DNA of 64,000 nucleotides from Ferruginibacter sp. HRS2-29. Its GTDB lineage: Bacteria > Bacteroidota > Bacteroidia > Chitinophagales > Chitinophagaceae. Within the stretch, counting starts at the first letter, position 1. Each line of letters begins with the position of its first letter. The notes below the pieces were generated by a model. That model saw nothing but the letters and a program-made list of their open reading frames with translations. It made no database searches and was not told where the DNA came from. A program made the translations under genes and the position numbers. Where the stretch lies: positions 62,001 through 126,000 of the forward strand of contig NZ_RJUB01000002.1 in NCBI RefSeq assembly GCF_024343615.1. Direction: 5' to 3'. Shown here piece by piece: positions 25,566-34,392 of the stretch.

Positions 25566-28500
25566 ATGAGTAACAAAAAGTACTGGCAAAATTTCGGAGA
25601 CCTTACAGATTCTGAACGTTTTCAGCAGGCGAAAGAGAAAGAATTTCAGGAAGAGCTGCTGCCATTGGAAGAATTGGACGGGAAGGGATTACTGGATGCG
25701 AAAACGCCGAGAAGAGACTTTCTTAAATATTTAGGCTTCAGCACTGCTGCGGCTGCGATCGCGGCCAGCTGCGAAATGCCGGTACGTAAAGCGGTACCTT
25801 ACCTCAACAGGCCGGATAGCATTATCCCGGGGGTATCGGATTTTTACGCCAGCACTTATGTAAATGGTGGCGACGCGATCAGCGTATTGGTAAAACAACG
25901 CGATGGCCGTCCGATCAAGATCGAAGGGAACGAACTTTCTTCCGTTACCAAAGGCGGTACCAACGCTCAGGCACAGGCTTCCGTACTTGATCTTTACGAC
26001 CCGATCCGTTTGCGTAACCCATTACAGAAAAACGGCGAAGGATTCAAAGAAGTAACCAGCTTCGACGCATTTGATAACATGGTCGCTTCGGCGATCGGCG
26101 CTATCGGAAGCAAACCATTGGTACTCCTTACCTCTACCATTCATTCACCCTCTACTTTACAGATCATCGGCGAATTCCTGGCGAAATACCCGGGCAGCCG
26201 CCACGTACAATACGATGCAGTAAGCCATAGCGGTATGTTGCTGGCAAATGAAGCATCTTATGGTAAAAGGGCTATCCCTTCTTACCAGTTCGATAAAGCA
26301 AAAGTGATCGTGAGCCTGGGCGCCGATTTCCTCGGAACATGGCTGAACAGCACTGAATACAGCAAACATTATGCAGACAACAGGAAAGTGAAAGGCCAGG
26401 CAAACCCTGAACTCAGCCGTCACATCCACTTCGAAAGCATGATGAGCCTTACCGGCAGCAACGCCGATGACAGGTACATGCACAAACCATCCGAAACCGG
26501 CGCGATCGCATTGAACCTCGCAGCCAAACTGGGGGTAGCGGTATCCGCTCCGGCCATCGATGCTAAATTGAAAGCCGGCATCGACAAAACTGCCGCCCTT
26601 CTTGCAGCAAGCAAAGGAAGTGCGCTGGTGGTTTCCGGCAGCAACGACGCGAATGTTCAGATCGTGGTAAACGCGATCAATGAAGCGATCGGCGCAAATG
26701 GTACTACTATCAACTGGGGGTCTACTACCAACATCCGCAAAGGTGTTGATACCGATATGGTGCAACTGGCCAACGACCTGAAAGCAGGCGCTATAGGCGG
26801 TTTGTTCGTTTACGACAGCAACCCTGTATATACTTATGCGCAAGGAAAACAACTGGCGGCAGATATCGCCAAACTTCCTTTGAGCGTTTCTTTCAACGGC
26901 TCCCTGGATGAAACGGCCGAACAATGTAAGTTCATCCTCCCAGCCCCACACTGGCTGGAAAGCTGGGGTGACGCGGAACCAAAATCAGGATACATCAGCC
27001 TTATACAGCCGATCATCAACCCACTGTTCAAAACAAGGCCTTTCCAGACTTCATTGCTGAAATGGAGCGGAAATACCAAATCTCCGGCAACGACTGTTCC
27101 GGCAGCAACAGCGGCAAAGGATACTACGAGGCCTTCAGCGGTGGCAGTTACACCTGTGCCCACTTCTGACAGTAATGGAGAATACGAAACTTATTACAAA
27201 AATTACTGGATGTCTAAACTGGGTACAGTTGATACCTGGGATAAAGCATTGCAGGATGGTGTGATAGAACCAGCTACTCCTGTAATAGCAGCAGGCACTT
27301 ACAACGCTGGTAAACTGGCAGAAGCTGCTGCAAAGATCGCGGCTGTCAAAGGCGGCGCTACTGAAATAGTGCTTTACCAGAAGATCTCCATCGGAAATGG
27401 TTCACAGGCCAACAATCCATGGTTGCAGGAAGTTCCGGATCCGATCTCTAAAGTGACCTGGGACAATTACGCGATGATGAACCCTGAACTGGCACACAAA
27501 ATTTTTGGAATCGATGTAATAAAAAATCAGCGCGAGGCAGATAGTTACGAAGTAACACCGGAAAAACCGGTAGTGAAAATAACCGTGGGTGGAAATGTGC
27601 TGGAATTGCCGGCATTGATCATCCCTGGTATACATTCCTCCACTATCGCGATAGCAGTAGGTTACGGCCGCCGCAGTGCCGCAGATAAGGATGGAGAAAA
27701 CAAAGTAAGCCTCGAACGTATCGGCCGTGCCGCTACAGGTGCCGGTAAAAATGCTTACCCCCTGGTAACATTTGATGGTGTGAGCTTTGTATACTCAGCT
27801 TCAGCTTCTTTCGAAAAGACCAGTAATACTTATGCGCTTGCACAAACACAGGTGCATGGTTATACAGAAAAAAGGCCGGTGATCTACGAAACCAACCTGA
27901 AGAGCTTCGTGGAAAACCCGAAAGCATTGCTGGCGGAAGCCGCATTGGAAAGGGCAAACACCACTCCATACGGTAAAACAGATTTCGCAAAAGATGCTAC
28001 CATGTACCCCGACCACGTAAAACCTGGTATCAAATGGGGAATGAGCATCGATCTCAATACCTGTACCGGTTGCAGCGCCTGCGTTGTAGCATGTACGGCA
28101 GAAAACAACGTAAGCGTTGTGGGTAAAACCCAGGTACAACGTGCACATGAAATGCATTGGCTGAGGATCGACCGTTACTTTACCGGCGACCAGGAAAACC
28201 CGGATGTGGTATTCCAGCCGATGTTGTGCCAGCATTGCGATAATGCGCCTTGCGAAAACGTTTGCCCGGTAGCCGCTACCAACCACAGCAGCGAAGGGTT
28301 GAACCAGATGACTTATAACCGTTGTATCGGTACAAGATATTGCGCTAATAACTGTCCTTATAAAGTACGTCGTTTCAACTGGCTTGATTTCAACGGATCA
28401 GACAGTTTTGCTGACAACCAGAAACCACTGATCGGTGTAGATACAGATGAAGTGATCCTTCAGATGAATGACGACCTGACCAGGATGGTGCTGAACCCGG

Positions 28501-28859
28501 ATGTTACCGTACGTAGCCGTGGTGTGATTGAAAAATGTTCTTTCTGCGTACAACGTCTTCAGGAAAGCAAACTGGAAGCGAAGAAACACCAGGACCCGAC
28601 CATGGTCCGCAATGTAAAAGTTGCCTGCGCCCAGGCTTGTCCAAGCGATTGTATCACTTTTGGTAACGTAAACGATACAGAAAGCGATGTGTACAAAGCA
28701 AGGCAGGATCAAAACAGGAACTTCTACGTACTGGAACAACTGCACGTATTGCCAAACGTTAGCTACCTGGCTAAAGTGAGGAATACAGACAGGCACATCG
28801 GTCTGGAAGAAGAGGAAGAAACAACAACAGAAAAAGTAGCTGAACCGGCTCATCATTAA
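25566..28859 (+). CDS. actB: Alternative complex III, iron-sulfur subunit ActB
   Basis: 1,097 residues. Twin-arginine-like segment TPRRDFLKYLGFSTAAAAIAASC at ~48-70. B1 domain (~75-800) has the molybdopterin oxidoreductase fold; complex III members lack the cofactor. B2 domain (from ~825) is a NrfC/HybA-like ferredoxin with cysteine clusters CTGCSACVVAC (from C833), CQHCDNAPCENVC, CIGTRYCANNC, CSFCVQ and CAQACPSDC, sufficient for several Fe-S clusters. Relays electrons between ActC quinol oxidation and ActA hemes on the periplasmic face. Highly expressed codon choice. Confidence 0.96.
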   Translation: MSNKKYWQNFGDLTDSERFQQAKEKEFQEELLPLEELDGKGLLDAKTPRRDFLKYLGFSTAAAAIAASCEMPVRKAVPYLNRPDSIIPGVSDFYASTYVNGGDAISVLVKQRDGRPIKIEGNELSSVTKGGTNAQAQASVLDLYDPIRLRNPLQKNGEGFKEVTSFDAFDNMVASAIGAIGSKPLVLLTSTIHSPSTLQIIGEFLAKYPGSRHVQYDAVSHSGMLLANEASYGKRAIPSYQFDKAKVIVSLGADFLGTWLNSTEYSKHYADNRKVKGQANPELSRHIHFESMMSLTGSNADDRYMHKPSETGAIALNLAAKLGVAVSAPAIDAKLKAGIDKTAALLAASKGSALVVSGSNDANVQIVVNAINEAIGANGTTINWGSTTNIRKGVDTDMVQLANDLKAGAIGGLFVYDSNPVYTYAQGKQLAADIAKLPLSVSFNGSLDETAEQCKFILPAPHWLESWGDAEPKSGYISLIQPIINPLFKTRPFQTSLLKWSGNTKSPATTVPAATAAKDTTRPSAVAVTPVPTSDSNGEYETYYKNYWMSKLGTVDTWDKALQDGVIEPATPVIAAGTYNAGKLAEAAAKIAAVKGGATEIVLYQKISIGNGSQANNPWLQEVPDPISKVTWDNYAMMNPELAHKIFGIDVIKNQREADSYEVTPEKPVVKITVGGNVLELPALIIPGIHSSTIAIAVGYGRRSAADKDGENKVSLERIGRAATGAGKNAYPLVTFDGVSFVYSASASFEKTSNTYALAQTQVHGYTEKRPVIYETNLKSFVENPKALLAEAALERANTTPYGKTDFAKDATMYPDHVKPGIKWGMSIDLNTCTGCSACVVACTAENNVSVVGKTQVQRAHEMHWLRIDRYFTGDQENPDVVFQPMLCQHCDNAPCENVCPVAATNHSSEGLNQMTYNRCIGTRYCANNCPYKVRRFNWLDFNGSDSFADNQKPLIGVDTDEVILQMNDDLTRMVLNPDVTVRSRGVIEKCSFCVQRLQESKLEAKKHQDPTMVRNVKVACAQACPSDCITFGNVNDTESDVYKARQDQNRNFYVLEQLHVLPNVSYLAKVRNTDRHIGLEEEEETTTEKVAEPAHH

Positions 28860-28876
28860 GAACGAAGAAATAATTC

Positions 28877-28918
28877 TTTGTGTCAAAATGCCAACAGCAC
28901 TTTGACAATTGACACAAA
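28877..28918 (+). repeat. Intra-operon hairpin between actB and actC
   Basis: TTTGTGTCAA (28877-28886) pairs with TTGACACAAA (28909-28918). No T-run directly after, so more likely an mRNA processing or stability element than a terminator. Confidence 0.5.
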
Positions 28919-29037
28919 AAATTTTCAAAGTTTAGGTTGAAATTGGAAAAAATAGAAGCTTAGTTTAAATAAAATTAATTACTGTTTATTGATTGCCAAT
29001 AGGTTATCAAGTCAGGCCAAAAAGCTTAATAAAAGAT

Positions 29038-30492
29038 ATGTCATTACTGAAATACGAATCGCAACAAAGGGAACCGCTGGTAGATGGCGACAAGAACTAT
29101 CACCAGGTAACGGAAGATATCATTGGCCCGATAGAGCTGAAGCCCACCAGGCTTTGGTATATCGGCTTCTGGATTAGTGTGGCACTCCTTTTATTCGGGG
29201 TGTACTCGATCTATCGTGAGGTAACCTACGGTATCGGTCAGTGGAACCTTAATAAAACCATTGGCTGGGGTTGGGATATCACCAACTTCGTATGGTGGGT
29301 AGGTATCGGGCATGCGGGTACGCTGATCTCTGCGATCCTGTTGCTCTTCCGCCAGGGCTGGAGAACCGGTGTGAACCGTGCGGCTGAAGCGATGACGATC
29401 TTTGCGGTAATGTGCGCAGGTCAGTTCCCGATCTGGCATATGGGCCGTGTGTGGATGGCGTTCTTCGTATTACCTTATGCAAATACCCGCGGCCCGCTTT
29501 GGGTAAACTTCAACTCTCCGTTGCTGTGGGACGTATTTGCGATCTCAACTTATTTCACCGTATCATTATTGTTCTGGTATTCTGGTCTGCTTCCGGATTT
29601 TGCAACCGTAAGGGACAGGGCCAAAACAAAACTGCGTAAATTATTATATGGTATCGCAGCCTTCGGCTGGACTGGTAGTACCAAACACTGGCAACGTCAC
29701 GAGTCTTTGTCACTGGTACTGGCAGGTTTGAGTACACCACTCGTACTTTCTGTACACACCATCGTATCTTTTGACTTTGCTACTTCCGTAATTCCCGGCT
29801 GGCATACTACCATCTTCCCTCCGTACTTCGTAGCGGGTGCGATCTTCTCTGGTTTCGCCATGGTGCAAACCCTGCTGATCGTGGTAAGAAAAGTGATGAA
29901 CCTGCAGGATTATATTACCATGGGGCATATCGAAGCGATGAACAAAGTGATCGTATTGACGGGTTCCATAGTAGGTTGTGCCTACCTTACCGAGCTTTTC
30001 ATCGGTGCATATTACAGCCAGAACCTGTATGAAATGTATGTGTTCCAGGAAAACAGGGCCAACATTTTCAGTCCTTATGGTTGGAGCTACTGGCTGATGA
30101 TGTTCTGTAACGTGGTTTCTCCGCAGTTGTTCTGGAGCAGGAAGTTGAGAAGGAATATCGCGGTTACCTTCTTCATGAGTATCATCGTAAACATCGGTAT
30201 GTGGTACGAGCGTTTCGTGATCATCGTTACTTCCGTGTACCGTGATTTCTTACCATCGAGCTGGAGTACCTATTATAGCCCAAGTATCTATGAGATCGGT
30301 TTTTACCTCGGTACATTCGGGTTGTTCTTCACCTGCTTCTTCCTGTTCGCTAAATATTTCCCTGTGATTGCATTGGCAGAGATCAAGTCGATCCTGAAAA
30401 CGAGCGGTGAAAATTATAAAGCGAAAATGACAGATATCGAAAGGGCGGATGCAGAGAAGTTTTATATAGAAGAGGTAGAACACGCACATTAA
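29038..30492 (+). CDS. actC: Alternative complex III, NrfD-type quinol-oxidising subunit ActC
   Basis: 484 residues from ATG (MSLLKYESQQREPLVDG); the frame opens 15 codons earlier at a TTG, not used. About ten membrane helices with NrfD/PsrC-type signatures: GWGWDITNFVWWVGIGHAGTLISAILLLFRQ, then FPIWHMGR and WNLNK. The charged His and Asp/Glu residues in helices 1-4 are expected at the quinol site and proton path. Largest membrane subunit, paired with ActF. Follows actB after 178 bp and precedes actD by 65 bp, all in one operon. Confidence 0.95.
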   Translation: MSLLKYESQQREPLVDGDKNYHQVTEDIIGPIELKPTRLWYIGFWISVALLLFGVYSIYREVTYGIGQWNLNKTIGWGWDITNFVWWVGIGHAGTLISAILLLFRQGWRTGVNRAAEAMTIFAVMCAGQFPIWHMGRVWMAFFVLPYANTRGPLWVNFNSPLLWDVFAISTYFTVSLLFWYSGLLPDFATVRDRAKTKLRKLLYGIAAFGWTGSTKHWQRHESLSLVLAGLSTPLVLSVHTIVSFDFATSVIPGWHTTIFPPYFVAGAIFSGFAMVQTLLIVVRKVMNLQDYITMGHIEAMNKVIVLTGSIVGCAYLTELFIGAYYSQNLYEMYVFQENRANIFSPYGWSYWLMMFCNVVSPQLFWSRKLRRNIAVTFFMSIIVNIGMWYERFVIIVTSVYRDFLPSSWSTYYSPSIYEIGFYLGTFGLFFTCFFLFAKYFPVIALAEIKSILKTSGENYKAKMTDIERADAEKFYIEEVEHAH

Positions 30493-30557
30493 TAGTTCAA
30501 AAAGTTAGAACAGTTCAAAAGTTCAAAAAGGTTTAAAAAAAGCAAAAGCTAAATACT

Positions 30558-31148
30558 ATGGCTGGAGGAATAAAAAAATTTGTAGTTGGTTCATTCGATG
30601 ACGAAGCGGTATTGTTTCCCGCGGTGAAGAATGTTCGCAAAGCAGGATACAAGATCCATGATGTGTACACACCATTTCCTGTGCATGGCCTGGATCACGC
30701 AATGGGTATCCGCGAAACGAGCCTGCATACCGCAGGGTTCATTTACGCCATCACCGGTACTACCACAGCGCTTACATTTATCAGCTGGGTATTTACCAAA
30801 GACTGGCCGTTGAACATCGGTGGTAAACCGCATTTCGCATTGCCGGCCTGGATCCCGATCACGTTCGAGCTGACTGTATTGTTTTCTGCCGTGGGCATGG
30901 TGCTTACTTTTTGCTACCTGTGTAACCTGGCCCCGTTTGTAAAAAAACATCATTTTCACCCAAGGGCAACTGATGACCTTTTTGTAATGGCCATTGAGTG
31001 CAGCGATAAAACAGACGACAATGAAGTACAAAATTTCCTTCAGAATGCCGGCGCAAAAGAGATCAATGTGCAGGTAGCTGAAACCGGCTGGTGGATCGGT
31101 CGTTACGACAAAGAACAAAAGCTGTACAGGGACGAACCAGGATATTAA
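30558..31148 (+). CDS. actD: Alternative complex III, subunit ActD (DUF3341)
   Basis: 196 residues, normal for DUF3341. N-terminal cytosolic alpha/beta domain (FDDEAVLFPAVKNVRKAGYKIHDVYTPFPVHGLDHAMG), two membrane helices at ~60-80 and ~99-120, then a cytosolic tail (HHFHPRATDDLFVMAIECSDK). No redox cofactor motif. It is a structural subunit packed against ActC and ActF. The spacer upstream contains GTTCAAAA-type short tandem repeats (30497-30535). Confidence 0.95.
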   Translation: MAGGIKKFVVGSFDDEAVLFPAVKNVRKAGYKIHDVYTPFPVHGLDHAMGIRETSLHTAGFIYAITGTTTALTFISWVFTKDWPLNIGGKPHFALPAWIPITFELTVLFSAVGMVLTFCYLCNLAPFVKKHHFHPRATDDLFVMAIECSDKTDDNEVQNFLQNAGAKEINVQVAETGWWIGRYDKEQKLYRDEPGY

Positions 31149-31195
31149 TTTGAATTATTAACCCGCCTGTAAAACGCAGGCTGATAAATTGATAA

Positions 31196-31849
31196 ATGAA
31201 ACGATTTACTTATATAACAGCCATATTGGTAGCAGCAGTTGCAGTAAGCGTGGCGAGTTGCGACAGCAAACGTAAGCCAGGTAAGATCTACATGCCGGAT
31301 ATGACCTATAGCCGTGCGTATGAATCTTATGCAGAACACGATACAGCTAAATTTACCATGGACATCAACGACAAAGGTGGCGATAAGATATTTTACAACA
31401 GCATGCCTCCATCAGGTACGCTGAAAAGGGGCGAACTGTATCCTTACCCGCTGGCGCACGATACCAACAGCTACAAGATCAGCGGAACAGTGAAGAACCC
31501 GATCGATTCTTTGACAAAAGATCAGCTGGCGGAAGCAGGGAGGTTGTTCAACATCAACTGTGCGATCTGCCATGGTGAAAAAGGCGGCGGTAACGGCCCG
31601 CTGAGCTCAAAGATCGGTGCGATCGCAAACCTTACTTTGCCAAACTACGTGGCGATGGCAGACGGAACGATGTTTTATTCCATTACTTATGGCAAAAACG
31701 ACATGGGTAGCTATGCATCACAGCTTACAAGGGCACAGCGCTGGTCGATCATTAAATATGTAAGAACATTACAACCTAAAGCAGAAGCAGCTACTGCAGC
31801 AACAGCAGCACCGGCAAAAACAGACAGCACGGCAAAAACAGCAAAATAA
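31196..31849 (+). CDS. actE: Alternative complex III, monoheme cytochrome c subunit ActE
   Basis: 217 residues. Lipoprotein signal with lipobox VASC (C~23), so anchored to the membrane surface. A conserved segment KIYMPDMTYSRAYE occurs before the cytochrome c domain; heme motif CAICHGEKGGGNGPLSSK with Met ligand probably in GTMFYSITYGKNDMGSY. The tail is Ala/Thr-rich (AEAATAATAAPAKTDSTAKTAK), probably a flexible linker. Passes electrons from ActA toward the CuA oxidase. Confidence 0.95.
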   Translation: MKRFTYITAILVAAVAVSVASCDSKRKPGKIYMPDMTYSRAYESYAEHDTAKFTMDINDKGGDKIFYNSMPPSGTLKRGELYPYPLAHDTNSYKISGTVKNPIDSLTKDQLAEAGRLFNINCAICHGEKGGGNGPLSSKIGAIANLTLPNYVAMADGTMFYSITYGKNDMGSYASQLTRAQRWSIIKYVRTLQPKAEAATAATAAPAKTDSTAKTAK

Positions 31850-31881
31850 TTCAGAAGCATTAACACAAAATATTTTTTTAG

Positions 31882-33138
31882 ATGAACAACCATCAATTTG
31901 TATTACCGGGAAGTTATAAAAAGTGGACCCTGATCCTTCTTATCGTGGGGCTGCTGACGATTGTGTACGGCTTTTTTGCATTCGATGCTACTGCTCATGG
32001 CGGCCATGGTCAAAATGTGGCGGCTACCCGTTTCTGGGCTGTGCTTTTACAGAATAGTGTGTATTGGCTCTTGCTGGTAAATGCTTCTATGTTCTTTATA
32101 TGTGTTACTACCATGGCAATGGGCGGATGGCAGGTTGCCCTGCGCCGTGTTCCTGAGGCTATCTCCAGCGTGGTACCTATACTCGGATTGATTACTTTCA
32201 TCATATTGCTTTGCATCGTTTTAGGCCACCGTACAGATATCTATCACTGGCTGGATGCAGAAGCGGTTGCACACGATAAAATACTGAAAGCAAAAAGCGC
32301 TTTCCTCAGTCCTGGTTTTTACATCACCTGGTCTGCAATTTCAATCGTCCTCTGGTCATTGCTTGGTCGCAAAATGCGCAAGCTGAGCCTTGATACGGAT
32401 AAGAACGGCACCATGGATTACGAAACAGGAAAAGCATGGATTTGGAAAAATACGGTTTGGGCTTCTTTATACACGGTATTCTTCGGACTTACCGTAGCTT
32501 CTACCATTCCATGGATCTGGCTGATGAGCATCGATCCGCATTGGTACAGTACCATGTACAGCTGGTATGTTTTTGCAAGCACATTCGTGGCGAGCATGTC
32601 GCTGATAGCCATCTATATTATTTACTTAAGGAGCAAAGGACAGCTGGAATATGTTACCGACGAGCATCTGCACGATATCGGTAAGTTCATGTTCGCGTTC
32701 TCCGTATTCTGGACATACTTATGGTTTTCTCAATATATGCTGATCTGGTACAGTAACCAGCCGGAAGAAACAAGGTATTTCGTTGACCGTATCGGTACTG
32801 CTGAAAAAAGCGGTCCTTTCCACGGGATCTTCTTCCTGAACCTGGCGCTGAACTTCCTGGGCCCGTTATTGATACTGATGAAAAAAGCGACCAAGAAAAG
32901 CTGGACGGTAGTAACGCTTACTGCAGTGATGATCATCTTCGGTCACTGGATCGATGTATTCCAGATGGTGATGCCGGGCACTTTACACGAACATGCTGAA
33001 CTGGGCTTCTTCGAATTCGGTTCTGCAGCATTCTTCATCGGGGTGATCATGTGGGGAGTAGGACGTTATATCACGAAAAATTCACTGGTGCCGAAAAATC
33101 ATCCTTTCATGAAAGAAAGTATGATACACCATACATAG
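31882..33138 (+). CDS. actF: Alternative complex III, membrane subunit ActF
   Basis: 418 residues, about ten membrane helices; ActF shares the NrfD-like fold with ActC but usually lacks the complete quinol site. Conserved GHRTDIYHW and WFSQYMLIWYSNQPEET, FGHWIDVFQMVMPG. A cytosolic loop carries DTDKNGTMDYET (171-182), an EF-hand-like sequence. 32 bp after actE. The stop at 33136-33138 is followed 2 bp later by an AATTAAG heptamer array. Start ATG is preceded by T/A-rich sequence. Confidence 0.95.
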   Translation: MNNHQFVLPGSYKKWTLILLIVGLLTIVYGFFAFDATAHGGHGQNVAATRFWAVLLQNSVYWLLLVNASMFFICVTTMAMGGWQVALRRVPEAISSVVPILGLITFIILLCIVLGHRTDIYHWLDAEAVAHDKILKAKSAFLSPGFYITWSAISIVLWSLLGRKMRKLSLDTDKNGTMDYETGKAWIWKNTVWASLYTVFFGLTVASTIPWIWLMSIDPHWYSTMYSWYVFASTFVASMSLIAIYIIYLRSKGQLEYVTDEHLHDIGKFMFAFSVFWTYLWFSQYMLIWYSNQPEETRYFVDRIGTAEKSGPFHGIFFLNLALNFLGPLLILMKKATKKSWTVVTLTAVMIIFGHWIDVFQMVMPGTLHEHAELGFFEFGSAAFFIGVIMWGVGRYITKNSLVPKNHPFMKESMIHHT

Positions 33139-33140
33139 TC

Positions 33141-33226
33141 AATTAAGAATTAAGAATGTAGGTTCGCGCCTGTGGAGCGAACTGAAAAACAAAATACAAA
33201 AGTTGTAGGTCGTGCCTGTGGCGCAG
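33141..33226. repeat. AATTAAG heptamers plus two GTAGG...CCTGTGG copies
   Basis: AATTAAG, AATTAAG, AATGTAG at 33141-33161 run into GTAGGTTCGCGCCTGTGGAG; a second copy, GTAGGTCGTGCCTGTGGCGC, follows at ~33205-33224. Related copies: 37281-37310, ~37973-37990 and, inverted, ~43778-43800. Fills the actF-coxB gap. Confidence 0.7.
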
Positions 33227-33289
33227 ACAAAAAAAATTAAAAAGGTCTTGAAAATGTAAAGGCATTGAAAGACGCTAAAATTTTATCAA

Positions 33290-34354
33290 ATGAAGGATTT
33301 TTTTGTGGTAGTCATCGCTGTAATGATTTTCATTATCATATTCCAGATTGCGAAAGCAAGCGAGTATGTAAGTGTGCTGAAAGGTGAGGAGAAATCACGC
33401 AAGCAGAATAACAAGATCAATGGGTTCATGCTGATCACATTCCTGGTGCTCGGTCTTATCGGCGCCTGGTATTGTAATCACCTGTACTATGGCAAGACTT
33501 TGTTTCCACAGGGTTCTGCTTCCGTTGAAGGCGAAGAGATCGACACAATGCTGTATGTAACTATCACCATCACCGGTATCATCTTCGTGATCACACAGGT
33601 GCTGTTGTTCTGGTTTGCATTCAAATACCAGGAAAAAGATAACAGGAAAGCATTTTATTTCCCGCACAATACAAAACTTGAATTGATTTGGACCACCATT
33701 CCAGCTATCGTGCTGACAGTATTAGTGGTTTTCGGTTTGAAACATTGGTTCCTCATCACCGGCGATGCTCCAAAAGACGCGGTAGTGGTAGAGATCACTG
33801 GTCACCAGTTCAGCTGGGATATGCGTTACCCGGGTAAAGACAGTGTATTGGGCAAAATTGATTACAGAAAATACAATCAGCCTTCTGGAAACTCTCTTGC
33901 AGTAGATTTCGAAGACCCGGCAAGCTGGGATGATATCCACGTAGCGGCAAATATGTACCTGCCTGTAGGAAGGCCTGCAAAATTTGTCATCCATGCACAG
34001 GACGTTATCCATGATGTGGGTCTTCCGCATTTCCGTTTGAAAATGGATGCGGTGCCGGGTATCCCGACCACACTTTGGTTTACACCAAAATACACCACCG
34101 AAGAAATGAAGGTTAGAACAGGCAACCCGAATTTCGTTTACGAGATCAGTTGCGATCAGATGTGCGGACAAGGGCATTATTCCATGAGAGGTACTATCAC
34201 TGTAGTTTCGGAAGCGGAGTACAAAAAATGGTTGTCTGAACAAAAACCTGAATACTTTACTTTGTTCAAAGACAAAGATCCGGATGCCAACAAAGCAACC
34301 AGCGACACAACAAAGACAACAACAGTAGCTGCTAATATGTCTGCAGCACACTAA
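33290..34354 (+). CDS. coxB: Cytochrome c oxidase subunit II (CuA)
   Basis: 354 residues. An N-terminal hydrophobic helix (FFVVVIAVMIFIIIFQIA) and one at ~46-64 precede the usual two-helix hairpin (~90-115, ~138-158). The periplasmic cupredoxin carries the CuA site: His in VIHDVGLPHFRLKMDAVPG, then SCDQMCGQGHYSM supplying both Cys, His and Met ligands. No fused cytochrome c domain; the tail is Lys/Thr/Ala-rich. Accepts electrons from ActE or ActA cytochromes. Coding region is 39 bp from coxA. Confidence 0.95.
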   Translation: MKDFFVVVIAVMIFIIIFQIAKASEYVSVLKGEEKSRKQNNKINGFMLITFLVLGLIGAWYCNHLYYGKTLFPQGSASVEGEEIDTMLYVTITITGIIFVITQVLLFWFAFKYQEKDNRKAFYFPHNTKLELIWTTIPAIVLTVLVVFGLKHWFLITGDAPKDAVVVEITGHQFSWDMRYPGKDSVLGKIDYRKYNQPSGNSLAVDFEDPASWDDIHVAANMYLPVGRPAKFVIHAQDVIHDVGLPHFRLKMDAVPGIPTTLWFTPKYTTEEMKVRTGNPNFVYEISCDQMCGQGHYSMRGTITVVSEAEYKKWLSEQKPEYFTLFKDKDPDANKATSDTTKTTTVAANMSAAH

Positions 34355-34392
34355 TAATATTAAGAACACCCGGTTTAGAAAAATTAAAGATT

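Noticed and set aside
25566..28859. Formate dehydrogenase or other molybdopterin enzyme
   Set aside because: The complete actA-F gene order and the fused ferredoxin domain identify ActB, which lacks the molybdopterin cofactor.
28993..29037. TTG start for ActC giving 15 more residues
   Set aside because: ATG at 29038 gives the conserved start and sits after an A-rich region; the extension has no conserved features that I recognise.
30497..30535. Another heptamer array (GTTCAAAA units before actD)
   Set aside because: The units are irregular (8 or more nt with indels), so it was not counted among the period-7 arrays.
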